NCBI GenBank assembly: GCA_040752295.1
Contig: JBFMFE010000218.1
Coordinates: 1 to 16,052, forward strand
DNA from: JBFMFE01 sp040752295
Lineage (GTDB): Bacteria > UBP15 > UBA6099 > JBFMBQ01
Direction of reading: 5' to 3'
DNA: 16,052 nucleotides
The notes under the pieces are model-generated. The model saw only the letters and a list, made by a program, of their open reading frames with translations, was not told where the DNA came from and did not search any database. This document shows positions 1-7,356 of this stretch, in pieces (positions within the stretch are counted from its first letter, which is position 1; each line of letters begins with the position of its first letter). A program made the position numbers and the translations under genes.

Positions 1-1
1 C

Positions 2-316
2 GAAGAGGAAGCGCCCGCCGCCGCCGAATCACAGCGCAAGCCGCCGGACGGCGGCGAAGAGCCGTCACCCGCGCCCGCCCCCGCGAGACTTTACCGCGTC
101 CAGGTCGGCGTTTTCAAAAGCAGGGATAACGCGGTGAGCCTGATGAACGAGCTGAAGGAGAAGTATCAGCTCGAAGTTTACGTAAAGGAGATCGATCTCG
201 ACGGGGAGACGAGGTACCGTGTACAGGTGGGCGCGTTCAGCTCGGAGGAGAACGCGGAGAAGCTCTCCCGCGAACTCCGCATGAAGGGTCACCGCACGTT
301 CATATCCCGCGAATGA
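2..316 (+). CDS. SPOR-domain protein, C-terminal part (5' end outside window)
   Basis: The frame is open from the left edge and ends in TGA at 314-316, so only about 104 C-terminal residues are visible. The first 28 or so are an Ala/Pro/Glu-rich, low-complexity linker. The last 75 form a SPOR (sporulation-related repeat) domain with the two expected half-repeats, YRVQVGVFKSRDNA and YRVQVGAFSSEENAEKL, each followed by a helix. SPOR domains bind denuded septal peptidoglycan in the periplasm, and such proteins usually have an N-terminal membrane anchor and a disordered linker, which fits the layout here. The gene is convergent with the radical SAM gene that ends at 360 and is probably not part of the glycan locus. 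The domain call is firm. The protein's specific role (division protein, lytic transglycosylase or other) cannot be told without the N-terminus. Confidence 0.88.
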   Translation, partial: EEEAPAAAESQRKPPDGGEEPSPAPAPARLYRVQVGVFKSRDNAVSLMNELKEKYQLEVYVKEIDLDGETRYRVQVGAFSSEENAEKLSRELRMKGHRTFISRE

Positions 317-317
317 G

Positions 318-334
318 CCGCGGACAATCCGCGG
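318..334. terminator. Short hairpin between convergent genes
   Basis: CCGCGGA, loop CAA, TCCGCGG makes a perfect 7-bp stem. It starts 2 nt after the SPOR stop codon and lies 26 nt from the stop of the convergent radical SAM gene. No run of T follows on either strand, so it is not a classical intrinsic terminator. A bidirectional transcript-end or RNA-stability role is inferred from position only. Confidence 0.35.
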
Positions 335-359
335 TATCCGGCGCTGTGAACGACCGGGG

Positions 360-1736
360 TTAAAACTGGCGTCCTTTGAGGATGACTTTCAAGCCTTTCA
401 TCAGCAGGTAGGGGACGTCGCGCAGCGTGCGGACCCTGCCGCGGGCGATGAGGCGCAGCAGCTGGCGGGGTCTCATGTAGAAGCGCCGGTTCGCCGCGCG
501 GTACATCCGCTCGAGGGCGCCCGCGCTGAACCCCGGCATCTCGTAGCACGCCTTTCCGAGGAAATACCCCTTTTCCCAGAAGCCGCCGTCCGCGTGATAC
601 AGGATTTTTCCCTCGACCGACGCGATCTCGTGGAGCTTCGTTCCGGGGAAGGGTATCGTGATGAAGAACAGAGCCTGGTCGAGGGGGAGCGAGCAGGCGA
701 AGGCGATGGTCTTTTTCATCGTCTCCTCGGTGTCGTACGGCAGCCCGAGCATGAAGAATCCGTTGGTGAGGATTCCGGCGCGGCGCGCCGCTTTCACGAC
801 GCCGCGGACTTTCGAGAGGTCCACCTTCTTGCCGACGCTGTCCATGATCTCCTGGCTGCCGGTTTCCACGGCGATGCACACGGCGTAGAACCCCGCGCGC
901 GCCATCGTGGAAAAAAGCGCGTCGTCGCCGACGTCGGGCTTTATTCCGGAGGGGACTGAGAACAGAAGCCCCTTGTATCCGCGCTTTACGATGCGCTCGC
1001 AGAGGTCCTTCGTTCTGTCGGGGTGCAGCGTGAAGTTGTCGTCCCACACGTGGATTTCGCGCACGCCGTACCGGTTGTATATCTCGTCTATTTCCTCGAG
1101 GACGTTTTCCGGGGACCTGTACCTGAGACGGTTCCTGTTGACTATCGCCGAGCCGCAGAAGACGCACCGGAAGGGGCATCCGCGGGATGTGATGATGGGG
1201 AGGACGGGGCTGCGCCTTGTGTGAGCGAGCCTGTATTTAGAGACGTCGCCGAGGTCCCACGCCGGGAAGGGGATGGCGTCGAGGTCTTTTATGAGCGGGC
1301 GTGGGGGTGTTGTTCTAACGCCGCCGTAGCCGTAGGCAAGCCCTGCGACACGTTCGGCGGGGGGCGCTCCGCGTTCAAGCTCGAGGGCTGTCTCCTCGCC
1401 CTCGCCGATCACGACGACGTCGGCGTATCCCGGGATGAGCCTTTCGTATTCCACCGAGGGATAGGGGCCGCCCATCACGACGCGGACGCCGGGGTGGTTT
1501 CTGCGCAGGTGGCGTGCGACTTCGAGCGCCGGACCGATCGAGAGCACGTTCGCGGTGATGCCGGCGTAGACGTGCTTTTCCGCCAGCCCGTCCAGCCGCC
1601 GCCGCCAGTCGTCGTGATAGTTGCAGTCGAGATAGTCAACGTCCATCCCGCTGCGCCTCATGTGCGCCGCGATGTAGAGCATGCCTATGGAGGGAAAACG
1701 GTAGCCCTGAAAGCAGGGCGGATTAATGAAAATCAT
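360..1736 (-). CDS. B12-binding-type radical SAM protein (third gene of operon)
   Basis: This is a 458-residue protein. Residues 1-125 form a Rossmann-type cobalamin-binding-like domain: MIFINPP start, PSIGMLYIAAHMR, GGPYPSVE at 89-96 and GEGEE at 111-115. It has no DxHxxG cobalamin-ligand motif, which is common in this subfamily. The radical SAM core follows, with Cys187-Cys191-Cys194 in RGCPFRCVFC, WDDNFTL at 231-237 and VETGSQE at 290-296. The C-terminal tail carries RRFYMRPRQLLRL and basic helices. Family members use a [4Fe-4S] cluster and SAM to make a 5'-deoxyadenosyl radical and often methylate or rearrange lipid or sugar-linked substrates. The substrate here is unknown. The ATG at 1734-1736 lies inside the end of the DUF2723 gene (14-nt overlap), which points to translational coupling. 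It is a clear paralogue of the radical SAM gene at 5968. Confidence 0.93.
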   Translation of the reverse strand: MIFINPPCFQGYRFPSIGMLYIAAHMRRSGMDVDYLDCNYHDDWRRRLDGLAEKHVYAGITANVLSIGPALEVARHLRRNHPGVRVVMGGPYPSVEYERLIPGYADVVVIGEGEETALELERGAPPAERVAGLAYGYGGVRTTPPRPLIKDLDAIPFPAWDLGDVSKYRLAHTRRSPVLPIITSRGCPFRCVFCGSAIVNRNRLRYRSPENVLEEIDEIYNRYGVREIHVWDDNFTLHPDRTKDLCERIVKRGYKGLLFSVPSGIKPDVGDDALFSTMARAGFYAVCIAVETGSQEIMDSVGKKVDLSKVRGVVKAARRAGILTNGFFMLGLPYDTEETMKKTIAFACSLPLDQALFFITIPFPGTKLHEIASVEGKILYHADGGFWEKGYFLGKACYEMPGFSAGALERMYRAANRRFYMRPRQLLRLIARGRVRTLRDVPYLLMKGLKVILKGRQF

Positions 1737-3630
1737 TTTCTTTATCCACGAGGTTGAGCAGCTTTCTGATTTCCCTTCTTCCTTCCTTTTCCCTGCCGGT
1801 CCTGAAATAAATCCAGGCTTTGAGGTTGAGCGACTGTCTGGTCTCGGCGAATTTCAACGCGAGGTTCAGGTTTTCCGCCGCGTTCCTGAGTCTGCCGGAT
1901 TCGACTTCGTGGAGCGCTTTGTGGTAGAAGAAGTCGTTCATGAGCGCGTTGTAAACGCGGGAAGCTGAAGGGGACGCGGGTGGTCGCGCGCCCGGCGGTC
2001 CGCGGCGCGCCGCTCCCCGCCGCCCCTTTCGTTCCACCATGAAAAGCCCCGCGCGGGGGACGAACGCGAAATCGCGCGACATGAGGGAGAGGCGGAACCG
2101 CGACGGCGTGTTTATCAGTACGGCGCGCGTTCCCTCGTTCGCCTCGATCAGCTTCAGCGTCTGTATGTCAATGCCGACCGTGTTCATCGTGCGCGCGGCT
2201 TCGAGGCGCTCCGCCTCTTCGAGCGTGACGGGATAGAGCCTGTGCCTCTCTTCTTCGAGGTCAATTTCGGGGAAGGCGACGCCGCAGCCGGTCTGGGCGC
2301 AGCGGTCGCGCATCGCCTCCATGTACCAGGGGAAGGCGAGGTAAAGCCTGTGAAAGACGAAGACGTCCTTTCTGGTGTTTTCGATGAACTGGAAATAGAG
2401 CGGCGGCGCGATTGTGTCGTCGGCGACGTGGTCGAGGAACACGAGCGAGTCCCTCGGCGCGGCGTCGAGAATGAATTCAGTGTATCGCCGTGGAGTCTCG
2501 TCGCGCCGCGCGGCGCCGGGATCGAGACGGGGAACCAGAACGAGCGCCGCGTGAGCGAAGGCGAGGCACAATATCGCCGCCGCGGCGGCGGTTCGGAGGG
2601 CGGGGTTTTTTCCCGCGGGCGCCGCGAGCGCCGCCAGCCCGGCGCCCGACGCGAGCACGATCATTGCGAACGCGATGAGGAAGAACGATTCCTTTTCCTT
2701 CGTCGGATAGAGGACGGGGAAAAGCGACGAGAGGAGGAGGATGGAGAGGATGACGCCGCGCGGCGCTTTTTCAGCCGCCGGGAGGAAGAACGCGGCGAAG
2801 AAGGGGACCGCGGCGAGGGGCGTCAACTGCCCGGAGATCGAGGCGAGCAGCGCGAGCGCGTTTTTCGACATCTCCGCCGCCCTGTATTCGCCGATCACCC
2901 AGAAGTCGTACCCCGAAACGAGAAAAGGCATGTTGCCGAAGCGCTCCACGCGGTTCCAGTCGAAAAGGTCCGTCCGGGCGGAGAACGCCGGCAGGCACGC
3001 GTAGAGGGAAATTCCGAGGAGTCCGAGCATGAGAGCCGCCGGGAGAAACGCGCGGGCGCGCCCGTTTGCCGCCGCTCGCGCGAGCGCCCACAACAGCAGC
3101 ACGGCGACCGGGAACGCCGCGGTCCCGTGGTTGCCGAGCGCGAGCGCGCCGGCGAACGCAAGCGCGGGAAGGAACCTGAAATCCCGTCCCGCCGAGGCGA
3201 CGGCGATCAGCGCGAGGCACAGCGCCGCGTTCAGCGCGTAAGCCTCCACGCCCGCGGAAGCGCCGAAGAGGAACGATGAAAGCGCCATCGCGGCGGCGGC
3301 GTACAGCGCCGGCGCGCCGCCCGCGGTCCAGCGCCCGACGAGAATGAAGACGAGCGCCGCGGCACCAGCGCCGCTCAGCGACGAAAGAAGCCCAACGCGG
3401 AACGCCGCGTCGCCGACGGGGACGAATCCGAGTAGCTTTGCGGCGAGTACGAACGCGGGGTAGCCGGTTGGATGGGGCACGCCGAGGAACCATGACGCGA
3501 GCACGAAGTCCGCGCCGTCCCCCCAGCCCACGCCCGGAGAGGCGGAAAAAAGGTAGAACGCCGCGGCGCACAGAAAGACCGCAGCGTTCGCCGGTCCGCC
3601 GCGCCTTCGCGCCTCAGCCGACGATGTAAT
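1723..3630 (-). CDS. DUF2723 membrane glycosyltransferase-like protein with C-terminal TPR region
   Basis: The frame is open from 3636. The first ATG/GTG/TTG is GTG 3531, but the in-frame stretch upstream encodes a basic segment (ARRRGG), a hydrophobic helix (AAVFLCAAAFYLF) and SASPG, completing the DUF2723 hallmark SPGVGWGDGADF-x6-FLGVPHPTGYP. That motif and first membrane helix belong to the fold, so coding must begin upstream. I place the start at ATT 3628-3630, with GGTGA six bases before it; this start is inference. The result is about 635 residues: a cytoplasmic basic tail, some ten membrane helices, then a soluble region containing ETPRRYTEFILDAAPRDSLVFLDHVADD. Helical TPR-like repeats (FFYHKALHEVESGRLRNAAENLNLALKFAE) occupy roughly the last 80 residues. 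DUF2723 belongs to the ArnT/PMT-like GT-C superfamily, whose members use polyprenyl-phosphate sugars; actual transfer here is inferred. The gene overlaps its upstream neighbour by 17 nt and its downstream neighbour by 14 nt. Confidence 0.88.
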   Translation of the reverse strand: MTSSAEARRRGGPANAAVFLCAAAFYLFSASPGVGWGDGADFVLASWFLGVPHPTGYPAFVLAAKLLGFVPVGDAAFRVGLLSSLSGAGAAALVFILVGRWTAGGAPALYAAAAMALSSFLFGASAGVEAYALNAALCLALIAVASAGRDFRFLPALAFAGALALGNHGTAAFPVAVLLLWALARAAANGRARAFLPAALMLGLLGISLYACLPAFSARTDLFDWNRVERFGNMPFLVSGYDFWVIGEYRAAEMSKNALALLASISGQLTPLAAVPFFAAFFLPAAEKAPRGVILSILLLSSLFPVLYPTKEKESFFLIAFAMIVLASGAGLAALAAPAGKNPALRTAAAAAILCLAFAHAALVLVPRLDPGAARRDETPRRYTEFILDAAPRDSLVFLDHVADDTIAPPLYFQFIENTRKDVFVFHRLYLAFPWYMEAMRDRCAQTGCGVAFPEIDLEEERHRLYPVTLEEAERLEAARTMNTVGIDIQTLKLIEANEGTRAVLINTPSRFRLSLMSRDFAFVPRAGLFMVERKGRRGAARRGPPGARPPASPSASRVYNALMNDFFYHKALHEVESGRLRNAAENLNLALKFAETRQSLNLKAWIYFRTGREKEGRREIRKLLNLVDKENDFH

Positions 3631-5089
3631 CGAGTATCACCGTCCTTGCGAGGCGCATCATGAGGGCGAGCCGCCGCGGGCTTCGCATCCGCCACAGGCT
3701 TCTCAGAATCGCTCCCGGGCGGGCGTAGAACCGCAGGAAACCGCGGCGGAGGTGCGCCGCGAGCGTCTCGCGGCTGAGCGCTTCCGACAGAACGGGCAGC
3801 CCGCGTTCGCCCCGCATGTACTCGTCCCATATCCCGCGCGTCAGCGTCCCTTTCGCGAGTTTTTCCTCGTAGAGAACCGACCCGGGAAGCAGCGTCGCGA
3901 TGTTGAACACGGCGTAATCGGGCGACAGGCTCATGACGAAATCTATACCGCGTTCCACGTCGCCTTCCGTCTCGGAGGGGTTGCCGATCATCATAAAGGC
4001 GTTGGTCGTAACCCCCGCCTCGCGGCAGAGCCTGAACGCGTCGCGAAGCCGTTCATAGCTTATGTCTTTATCAAGTCCGCGCCTCACCGCTGCGTCACCC
4101 GCTTCCACGCCGAAGGACACGTTGACGCACCCGGCGCGCCTGAGGGCGTCGAGGACGTCGCGGTCAACCATGTCCGCCCTCGTCTGGCACGACCACCTGA
4201 ACGGCGCGCGGCGGCGATTGCGCGCTCCCGCGCCGCCGGCGTCGAGAAGCCCCTCGGCAAGCGCCGCCGCCCTCGCCCGGTCGTACGTGAACGTCTCGTC
4301 TATCACCGACACGAAACCGTAGCCGTCGCGCCTGATCGCCTCCGCCTCGCGGAGGAAATCCTCGACGGGACGCGGGCGGTAGCTTCCCATCGAGCCTGTG
4401 CGGCTGCAGAAGGCGCATCGGAAGGGGCATCCCCGGGCGGAGAGAAACGTAGTCGTCCGCGACGGAAAGTAGGGGTTGAAATAGGGGTTCCCCGCGACGA
4501 GCGACCTGTCCGGGAACGGAACCGCGCCCATGCTCTCCACGGCGGCGGGCGGCGACGTTTTCACCGAGCCGTTGTCAGGCGTCACAAGCCCCGGCGCCGG
4601 GTCCATCGCCCGCGTCCAGTCGGGCGCGGCGCCGTCCTCCCGCGGCACGCCTTTCGCGAGCGCCGTCATGCCCGGCTCGCCGTCGCCGGCGATCCCTGCG
4701 TCCGCGCCGAGGGACGCGACGATGCCGGGGTCGCACGAGACGTGCGGTCCGCCGGCGACGATGATGAATCCGGCGCCGGACGCGTCCCTGTGCCCGCGGA
4801 GCGCCCGGACGAAATCGCGCGCCGCGGGAAGGCTCGGCGTCGTCACTGAAACGCCGACTATCTTCGGACGACAGGCGGCGGCGACGGCGGCGATCTTCCG
4901 CGCGTCAACCCGCTCGATGAAGCAGTCCACTATCCGCACCGAGAAGCCCCGCGCCTTCAGGCACGCCCCGATGGAGCACAGCCCGAGCGGAGGGTAATAG
5001 AGATAATATCCGCCCGCCCCGCCCTTCCGCGCGGCTGAATTCAGCGCGCTGAAATTGAACGGAGGAACGATAAGCAGGACGTCGGTCAT
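3614..5089 (-). CDS. B12-binding-type radical SAM protein (first gene of operon)
   Basis: This is a 491-residue protein starting at ATG 5087-5089 with MTDVLLIVPPFNF. Residues 1-145 are the cobalamin-binding-like domain (YPPLGLCSIGACLKARG at 32-48, GGPHVSCDPG at 113-122, GDGEPG at 135-140, a variant of the usual GEGE). The radical SAM core has Cys221-Cys225-Cys228 in ARGCPFRCAFC, then IDETFTYD, FGVEAGD and MMIGNPSETEGD. The C-terminus contains LRRGFLRFYARPGAILRSLWRM, the same FYxRPxxxLR tail seen in the third gene of this operon, and ends in a hydrophobic/basic helix that may touch the membrane. The B12 domain again lacks DxHxxG. The substrate is unknown; genes of this type are common in polysaccharide and lipid loci. 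It is the first gene of the minus-strand operon, with a weak ribosome-binding site (GGTAG). Confidence 0.93.
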   Translation of the reverse strand: MTDVLLIVPPFNFSALNSAARKGGAGGYYLYYPPLGLCSIGACLKARGFSVRIVDCFIERVDARKIAAVAAACRPKIVGVSVTTPSLPAARDFVRALRGHRDASGAGFIIVAGGPHVSCDPGIVASLGADAGIAGDGEPGMTALAKGVPREDGAAPDWTRAMDPAPGLVTPDNGSVKTSPPAAVESMGAVPFPDRSLVAGNPYFNPYFPSRTTTFLSARGCPFRCAFCSRTGSMGSYRPRPVEDFLREAEAIRRDGYGFVSVIDETFTYDRARAAALAEGLLDAGGAGARNRRRAPFRWSCQTRADMVDRDVLDALRRAGCVNVSFGVEAGDAAVRRGLDKDISYERLRDAFRLCREAGVTTNAFMMIGNPSETEGDVERGIDFVMSLSPDYAVFNIATLLPGSVLYEEKLAKGTLTRGIWDEYMRGERGLPVLSEALSRETLAAHLRRGFLRFYARPGAILRSLWRMRSPRRLALMMRLARTVILDYIVG

Positions 5090-5097
5090 GGGACGCT

Positions 5098-5116
5098 ACC
5101 ATATAATAATATACCC
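5098..5116 (-). promoter_or_regulatory. AT-rich -10-like stretch upstream of the radical SAM operon
   Basis: Read on the minus strand, TATATTATTATAT lies just upstream of the ATG at 5089 in an otherwise GC-rich context and contains TATATT and TATTAT, both good -10 matches. No convincing -35 sits 16-18 bp upstream, and the leader would be very short. Position supports a promoter, but the sequence evidence is thin. Confidence 0.25.
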
Positions 5117-5308
5117 CGCTCCGGTTTTTTTCCGATCGGGCGGGAAGAAAGACGGGCTGATATAAGAGGTCGGGGGATCAGGGGGGAAACACAGGATATG
5201 AAGAACCGGATTACTCCCGCGTAACGTTTCTGGATATATGAGAAGCGAATATCGCGCTCGGCGTCGTCATTCAGGGCAAAAACATCGAGGAGGCGCAAAC
5301 AAACCCTT

Positions 5309-5494
5309 ATGCGCCATTATCCCGGACCCCGCGAAGCGCACGACTCCGATTATACTTATAATGTTAATTGGATGGAGACCCTTTACGAACTGAATTCCGA
5401 TGAGTATAAAAGAATTCCGGCTGGATGGAGAAAGAAACATAATCGCCGTAGAAACCTGTGGCGTGACATGAAAGCGGAGAATCTGCCTGTATAG
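5309..5494 (+). CDS. Doubtful small ORF, unknown
   Basis: The 61-codon ORF begins MRHYPGPREAHDSDYTY and ends GWRKKHNRRRNLWRDMKAENLPV. The product would be basic and hydrophilic, with no signal peptide or membrane segment. The same frame is open upstream to a stop at 5219-5221 (RFWIYEKRISRS...), so it could be the tail of a broken gene rather than a genuine small one. I do not recognise a family. There is no clear Shine-Dalgarno sequence: GAGGAGG lies about 14 nt upstream of the ATG, which is too far for good spacing. Confidence 0.2.
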   Translation: MRHYPGPREAHDSDYTYNVNWMETLYELNSDEYKRIPAGWRKKHNRRRNLWRDMKAENLPV

Positions 5495-5639
5495 TACTAC
5501 AGCTTTGCAAAAATCTCGCCAAGATATGATGGCAGATGAGAAATTACAAAAATACGCACAAAAATGACCGAATCAGAATTGACCGATAACTGTAAAACGG
5601 AACCTGAACAAGTAGGCACGCATGGCAGGAAGAACGTCT

Positions 5640-5924
5640 ATGGGAAAATGTGAAAACTGCAGTCGGATTGTCGCAAAAAATGCGATGAACCGGCATATTG
5701 AAAAATGTGTCCGTGAAAAGGAATTGACGGAATCCAGCGGCGCGGGGGCGCCGCGGACGAAAATATTTCACATCCTTGTTGAAGCCCGGGGTAGTCCCAT
5801 GTACCGGCTACATATCGACGCGCCCGCTTCCGCCGCTCTCCAGACACTCGAAAAATTCCTCCGGGATACGTGGCTCGAATGCCGTGGGCACCTGAGCGCG
5901 TTTAATATCGGAGAAACACCGTGA
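5640..5924 (+). pseudogene. Truncated C2HC zinc-finger / pRiA4b ORF-3-like protein
   Basis: The 94-residue ORF starts at ATG 5640, with AGGAAG seven bases upstream; an ATG at 5622 is in frame but less well placed. The N-terminus has a C2HC zinc-knuckle-like motif, C4-x2-C7-x11-H19-x3-C23. A linker follows, then KIFHILVEARGSPMYRLHIDAPASAALQTLEKFLRDTWLECRGHLSAFNI. That block matches, from memory, the start of the plasmid pRiA4b ORF-3-like fold found in roughly 150-200-residue proteins. Those proteins continue with an acidic FxYxYDFGS-type region, which is missing here: the frame stops three residues after GET and the next 43 bp do not resume it. The ORF is therefore probably a truncated remnant. 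The family's function is unknown. Codon use is more A/T-rich than in the neighbours, which suggests transfer. Confidence 0.6.
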
Positions 5925-5967
5925 ATAACCCGGGTCGAATGCGCGTGGAGGGGTCCGGGCGGCGATC

Positions 5968-7356
5968 ATGGCTGATTTGCTTATAGTCAACTCATCTTCG
6001 GAGGGCTACGACAAGACGGAAACGAGCTACCCGCTGGGGTTGTGCTATTTGGCGGCGGCGGCGGAGTCGCGGGGTCTCAGCGTGGGGTTTTTCGACAGCT
6101 ACCGCGAGCCGTGGAGCAGGGCGCGGGGGAGGTTCGAGGCGCTCCTTCGGGAACTGCGCCCCGCCGTGGCGGGTTTCTCGTGCCTGTCTTTCAACCGCAA
6201 TTCGACCCGCGACGCCGCACGCATGGTGAAACTGATTCTGCCCGGAACGCTCACCGTGTGCGGCGGACCCCACGCGACGCCCATGCAGGAGCAGATACTC
6301 CGGCATTACGACGTTGACGTCGTGGTGCGCGGCGAGGGTGAAGAGACGCTGCCCGAAGTTGTCGAGGCTTTCAAGGGGCGCTCGCCGTTGAGCGCCGTGC
6401 GAGGGATCGGATATAAAGCTGACGGTGGGGTGCGCGTCACGCCGGACCGTGCGTTCATCGCCGATCTCGATTCGCTGCCGTTGCCCAAGCACGACCTGTA
6501 CGCGGGCAAGATAGGAGCCGAGGGTCGGGCATACGTGATCTCCACGCGCGGGTGTCCGGGCAGGTGCCACTTCTGCGTTTCAACGCTTCAGCTGGGCAGG
6601 CGGTACCGTATGCGCTCCGCGGAAAACGTCATGACGGAGATAAAGGAGCTTTACGGGAAATACGGGATCAGGACGTTCGGGTTTCAGGACGACGCTTTGA
6701 CCCTGAACCGCGGTCGGACGCTTGAATTCTGCGAGCGTATGGCATCCGCCGGGCTGCCCGTAAAGTGGTCGGCGTCAACGCGCGCCAACGCGTTCGACGC
6801 GGAGATGGCGGCGATGATGTACCGCGCCGGCTGCCGCCACGTGGCGTTCGGCGTCGAGTCCGGCTCGGAGAAACTGCTGCGGGCGATGAACAAGAGGATC
6901 ATGCCCGAACGGGTCGTTGAGGCGTTCCGCGCGGCGCATGAAGCCGGACTTTCGACGGGGATTCTCCTGATCGTCGGCACGCCCGGGGAATCGTGGAGCA
7001 CGGTGATGGAAACGGTGCGACTGGTGCGCAGGCTCAAGCCGTCGTACGTGAGGAGCGTCGCGCTGCTGCAGGTTTTTCCCGGAACGCACTGGTACGAGTA
7101 CTGTCGCAGCAGGGGGTATTTAGACGACGAGTACTGGCTGAGCGCGCGACCGGTTCCATATTACACGTTCGAGCATTCGGAGCTTGCGCTGTCTTTTTAC
7201 GGCTTTTTCATCACCTTCGCGTCGCAGTGGCATTCCAGTCCCCTGCGTGGAACGGTTTTTCTGTTCACGGCGATTTATAAATACGCGCCGAGGATCGCGA
7301 AAGCCGTGTTAAAATTGTTCATGACCATTGGGAGGCGCGCGCGCCGTGGCGGATGA
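5968..7356 (+). CDS. B12-binding-type radical SAM protein
   Basis: This is a 462-residue protein from ATG 5968. Residues 1-130 are the cobalamin-binding-like domain: MADLLIVNSS, YPLGLCYLAAAAESRG at 21-36, CGGPHATP at 98-105 and RGEGEETLPE at 121-130. The radical SAM core has Cys196-Cys200-Cys203 in STRGCPGRCHFC, RSAENVMTEIKELYGKYG, FQDDALTLNR, FGVESGSEKLLRAMNK and VGTPGESW. The C-terminal ~75 residues are aromatic and hydrophobic (FYGFFITFASQW, FLFTAIYKYAPRIAKAVLKLF), which suggests membrane association or a hydrophobic substrate. It shares the R(S)xENV...DDxxTLxxxR pattern with the radical SAM enzyme at 360-1736, so the two are paralogues. The methyltransferase downstream overlaps its 3' end by 11 nt. 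A methylation or rearrangement of a lipid or glycan is likely but not demonstrable from sequence. Confidence 0.93.
   Translation: MADLLIVNSSSEGYDKTETSYPLGLCYLAAAAESRGLSVGFFDSYREPWSRARGRFEALLRELRPAVAGFSCLSFNRNSTRDAARMVKLILPGTLTVCGGPHATPMQEQILRHYDVDVVVRGEGEETLPEVVEAFKGRSPLSAVRGIGYKADGGVRVTPDRAFIADLDSLPLPKHDLYAGKIGAEGRAYVISTRGCPGRCHFCVSTLQLGRRYRMRSAENVMTEIKELYGKYGIRTFGFQDDALTLNRGRTLEFCERMASAGLPVKWSASTRANAFDAEMAAMMYRAGCRHVAFGVESGSEKLLRAMNKRIMPERVVEAFRAAHEAGLSTGILLIVGTPGESWSTVMETVRLVRRLKPSYVRSVALLQVFPGTHWYEYCRSRGYLDDEYWLSARPVPYYTFEHSELALSFYGFFITFASQWHSSPLRGTVFLFTAIYKYAPRIAKAVLKLFMTIGRRARRGG

Larger units (their letters stand above)
5090..5639. other. AT-richer divergent intergenic region with fragmentary ORFs
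   Basis: This 550-bp stretch separates the minus-strand radical SAM operon from the plus-strand genes and is visibly richer in A/T than everything around it. Besides the doubtful ORF at 5309-5494, it holds two micro-ORFs. MMADEKLQKYAQK starts at 5526, and its TGA overlaps (ATGA) the ATG at 5564 of a 29-residue ORF starting MTESELTDNCKTEPEQVG. That ORF ends at 5651, inside the start of the zinc-finger gene. None matches a family I recognise. The region is best read as acquired or decayed sequence carrying the promoters for both flanking units. Confidence 0.5.

Noticed and set aside
1..60. GCC/GCG-rich repeat at the left edge
   Set aside because: It is the low-complexity Ala/Pro/Glu linker of the SPOR protein, not a tandem repeat element.
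2242..3279. 345-codon open frame on the plus strand
   Set aside because: It is antisense to the DUF2723 gene. Long RRRE/GEER runs are typical of the complement of Ala/Leu-rich membrane protein codons.
3752..4849. 365-codon open frame on the plus strand
   Set aside because: It is antisense to the first radical SAM gene, Arg-rich and without motifs.
5086..5298. 70-codon minus-strand ORF upstream of the first radical SAM gene
   Set aside because: It overlaps the radical SAM start and its putative promoter. There is no ribosome-binding site and no family resemblance.
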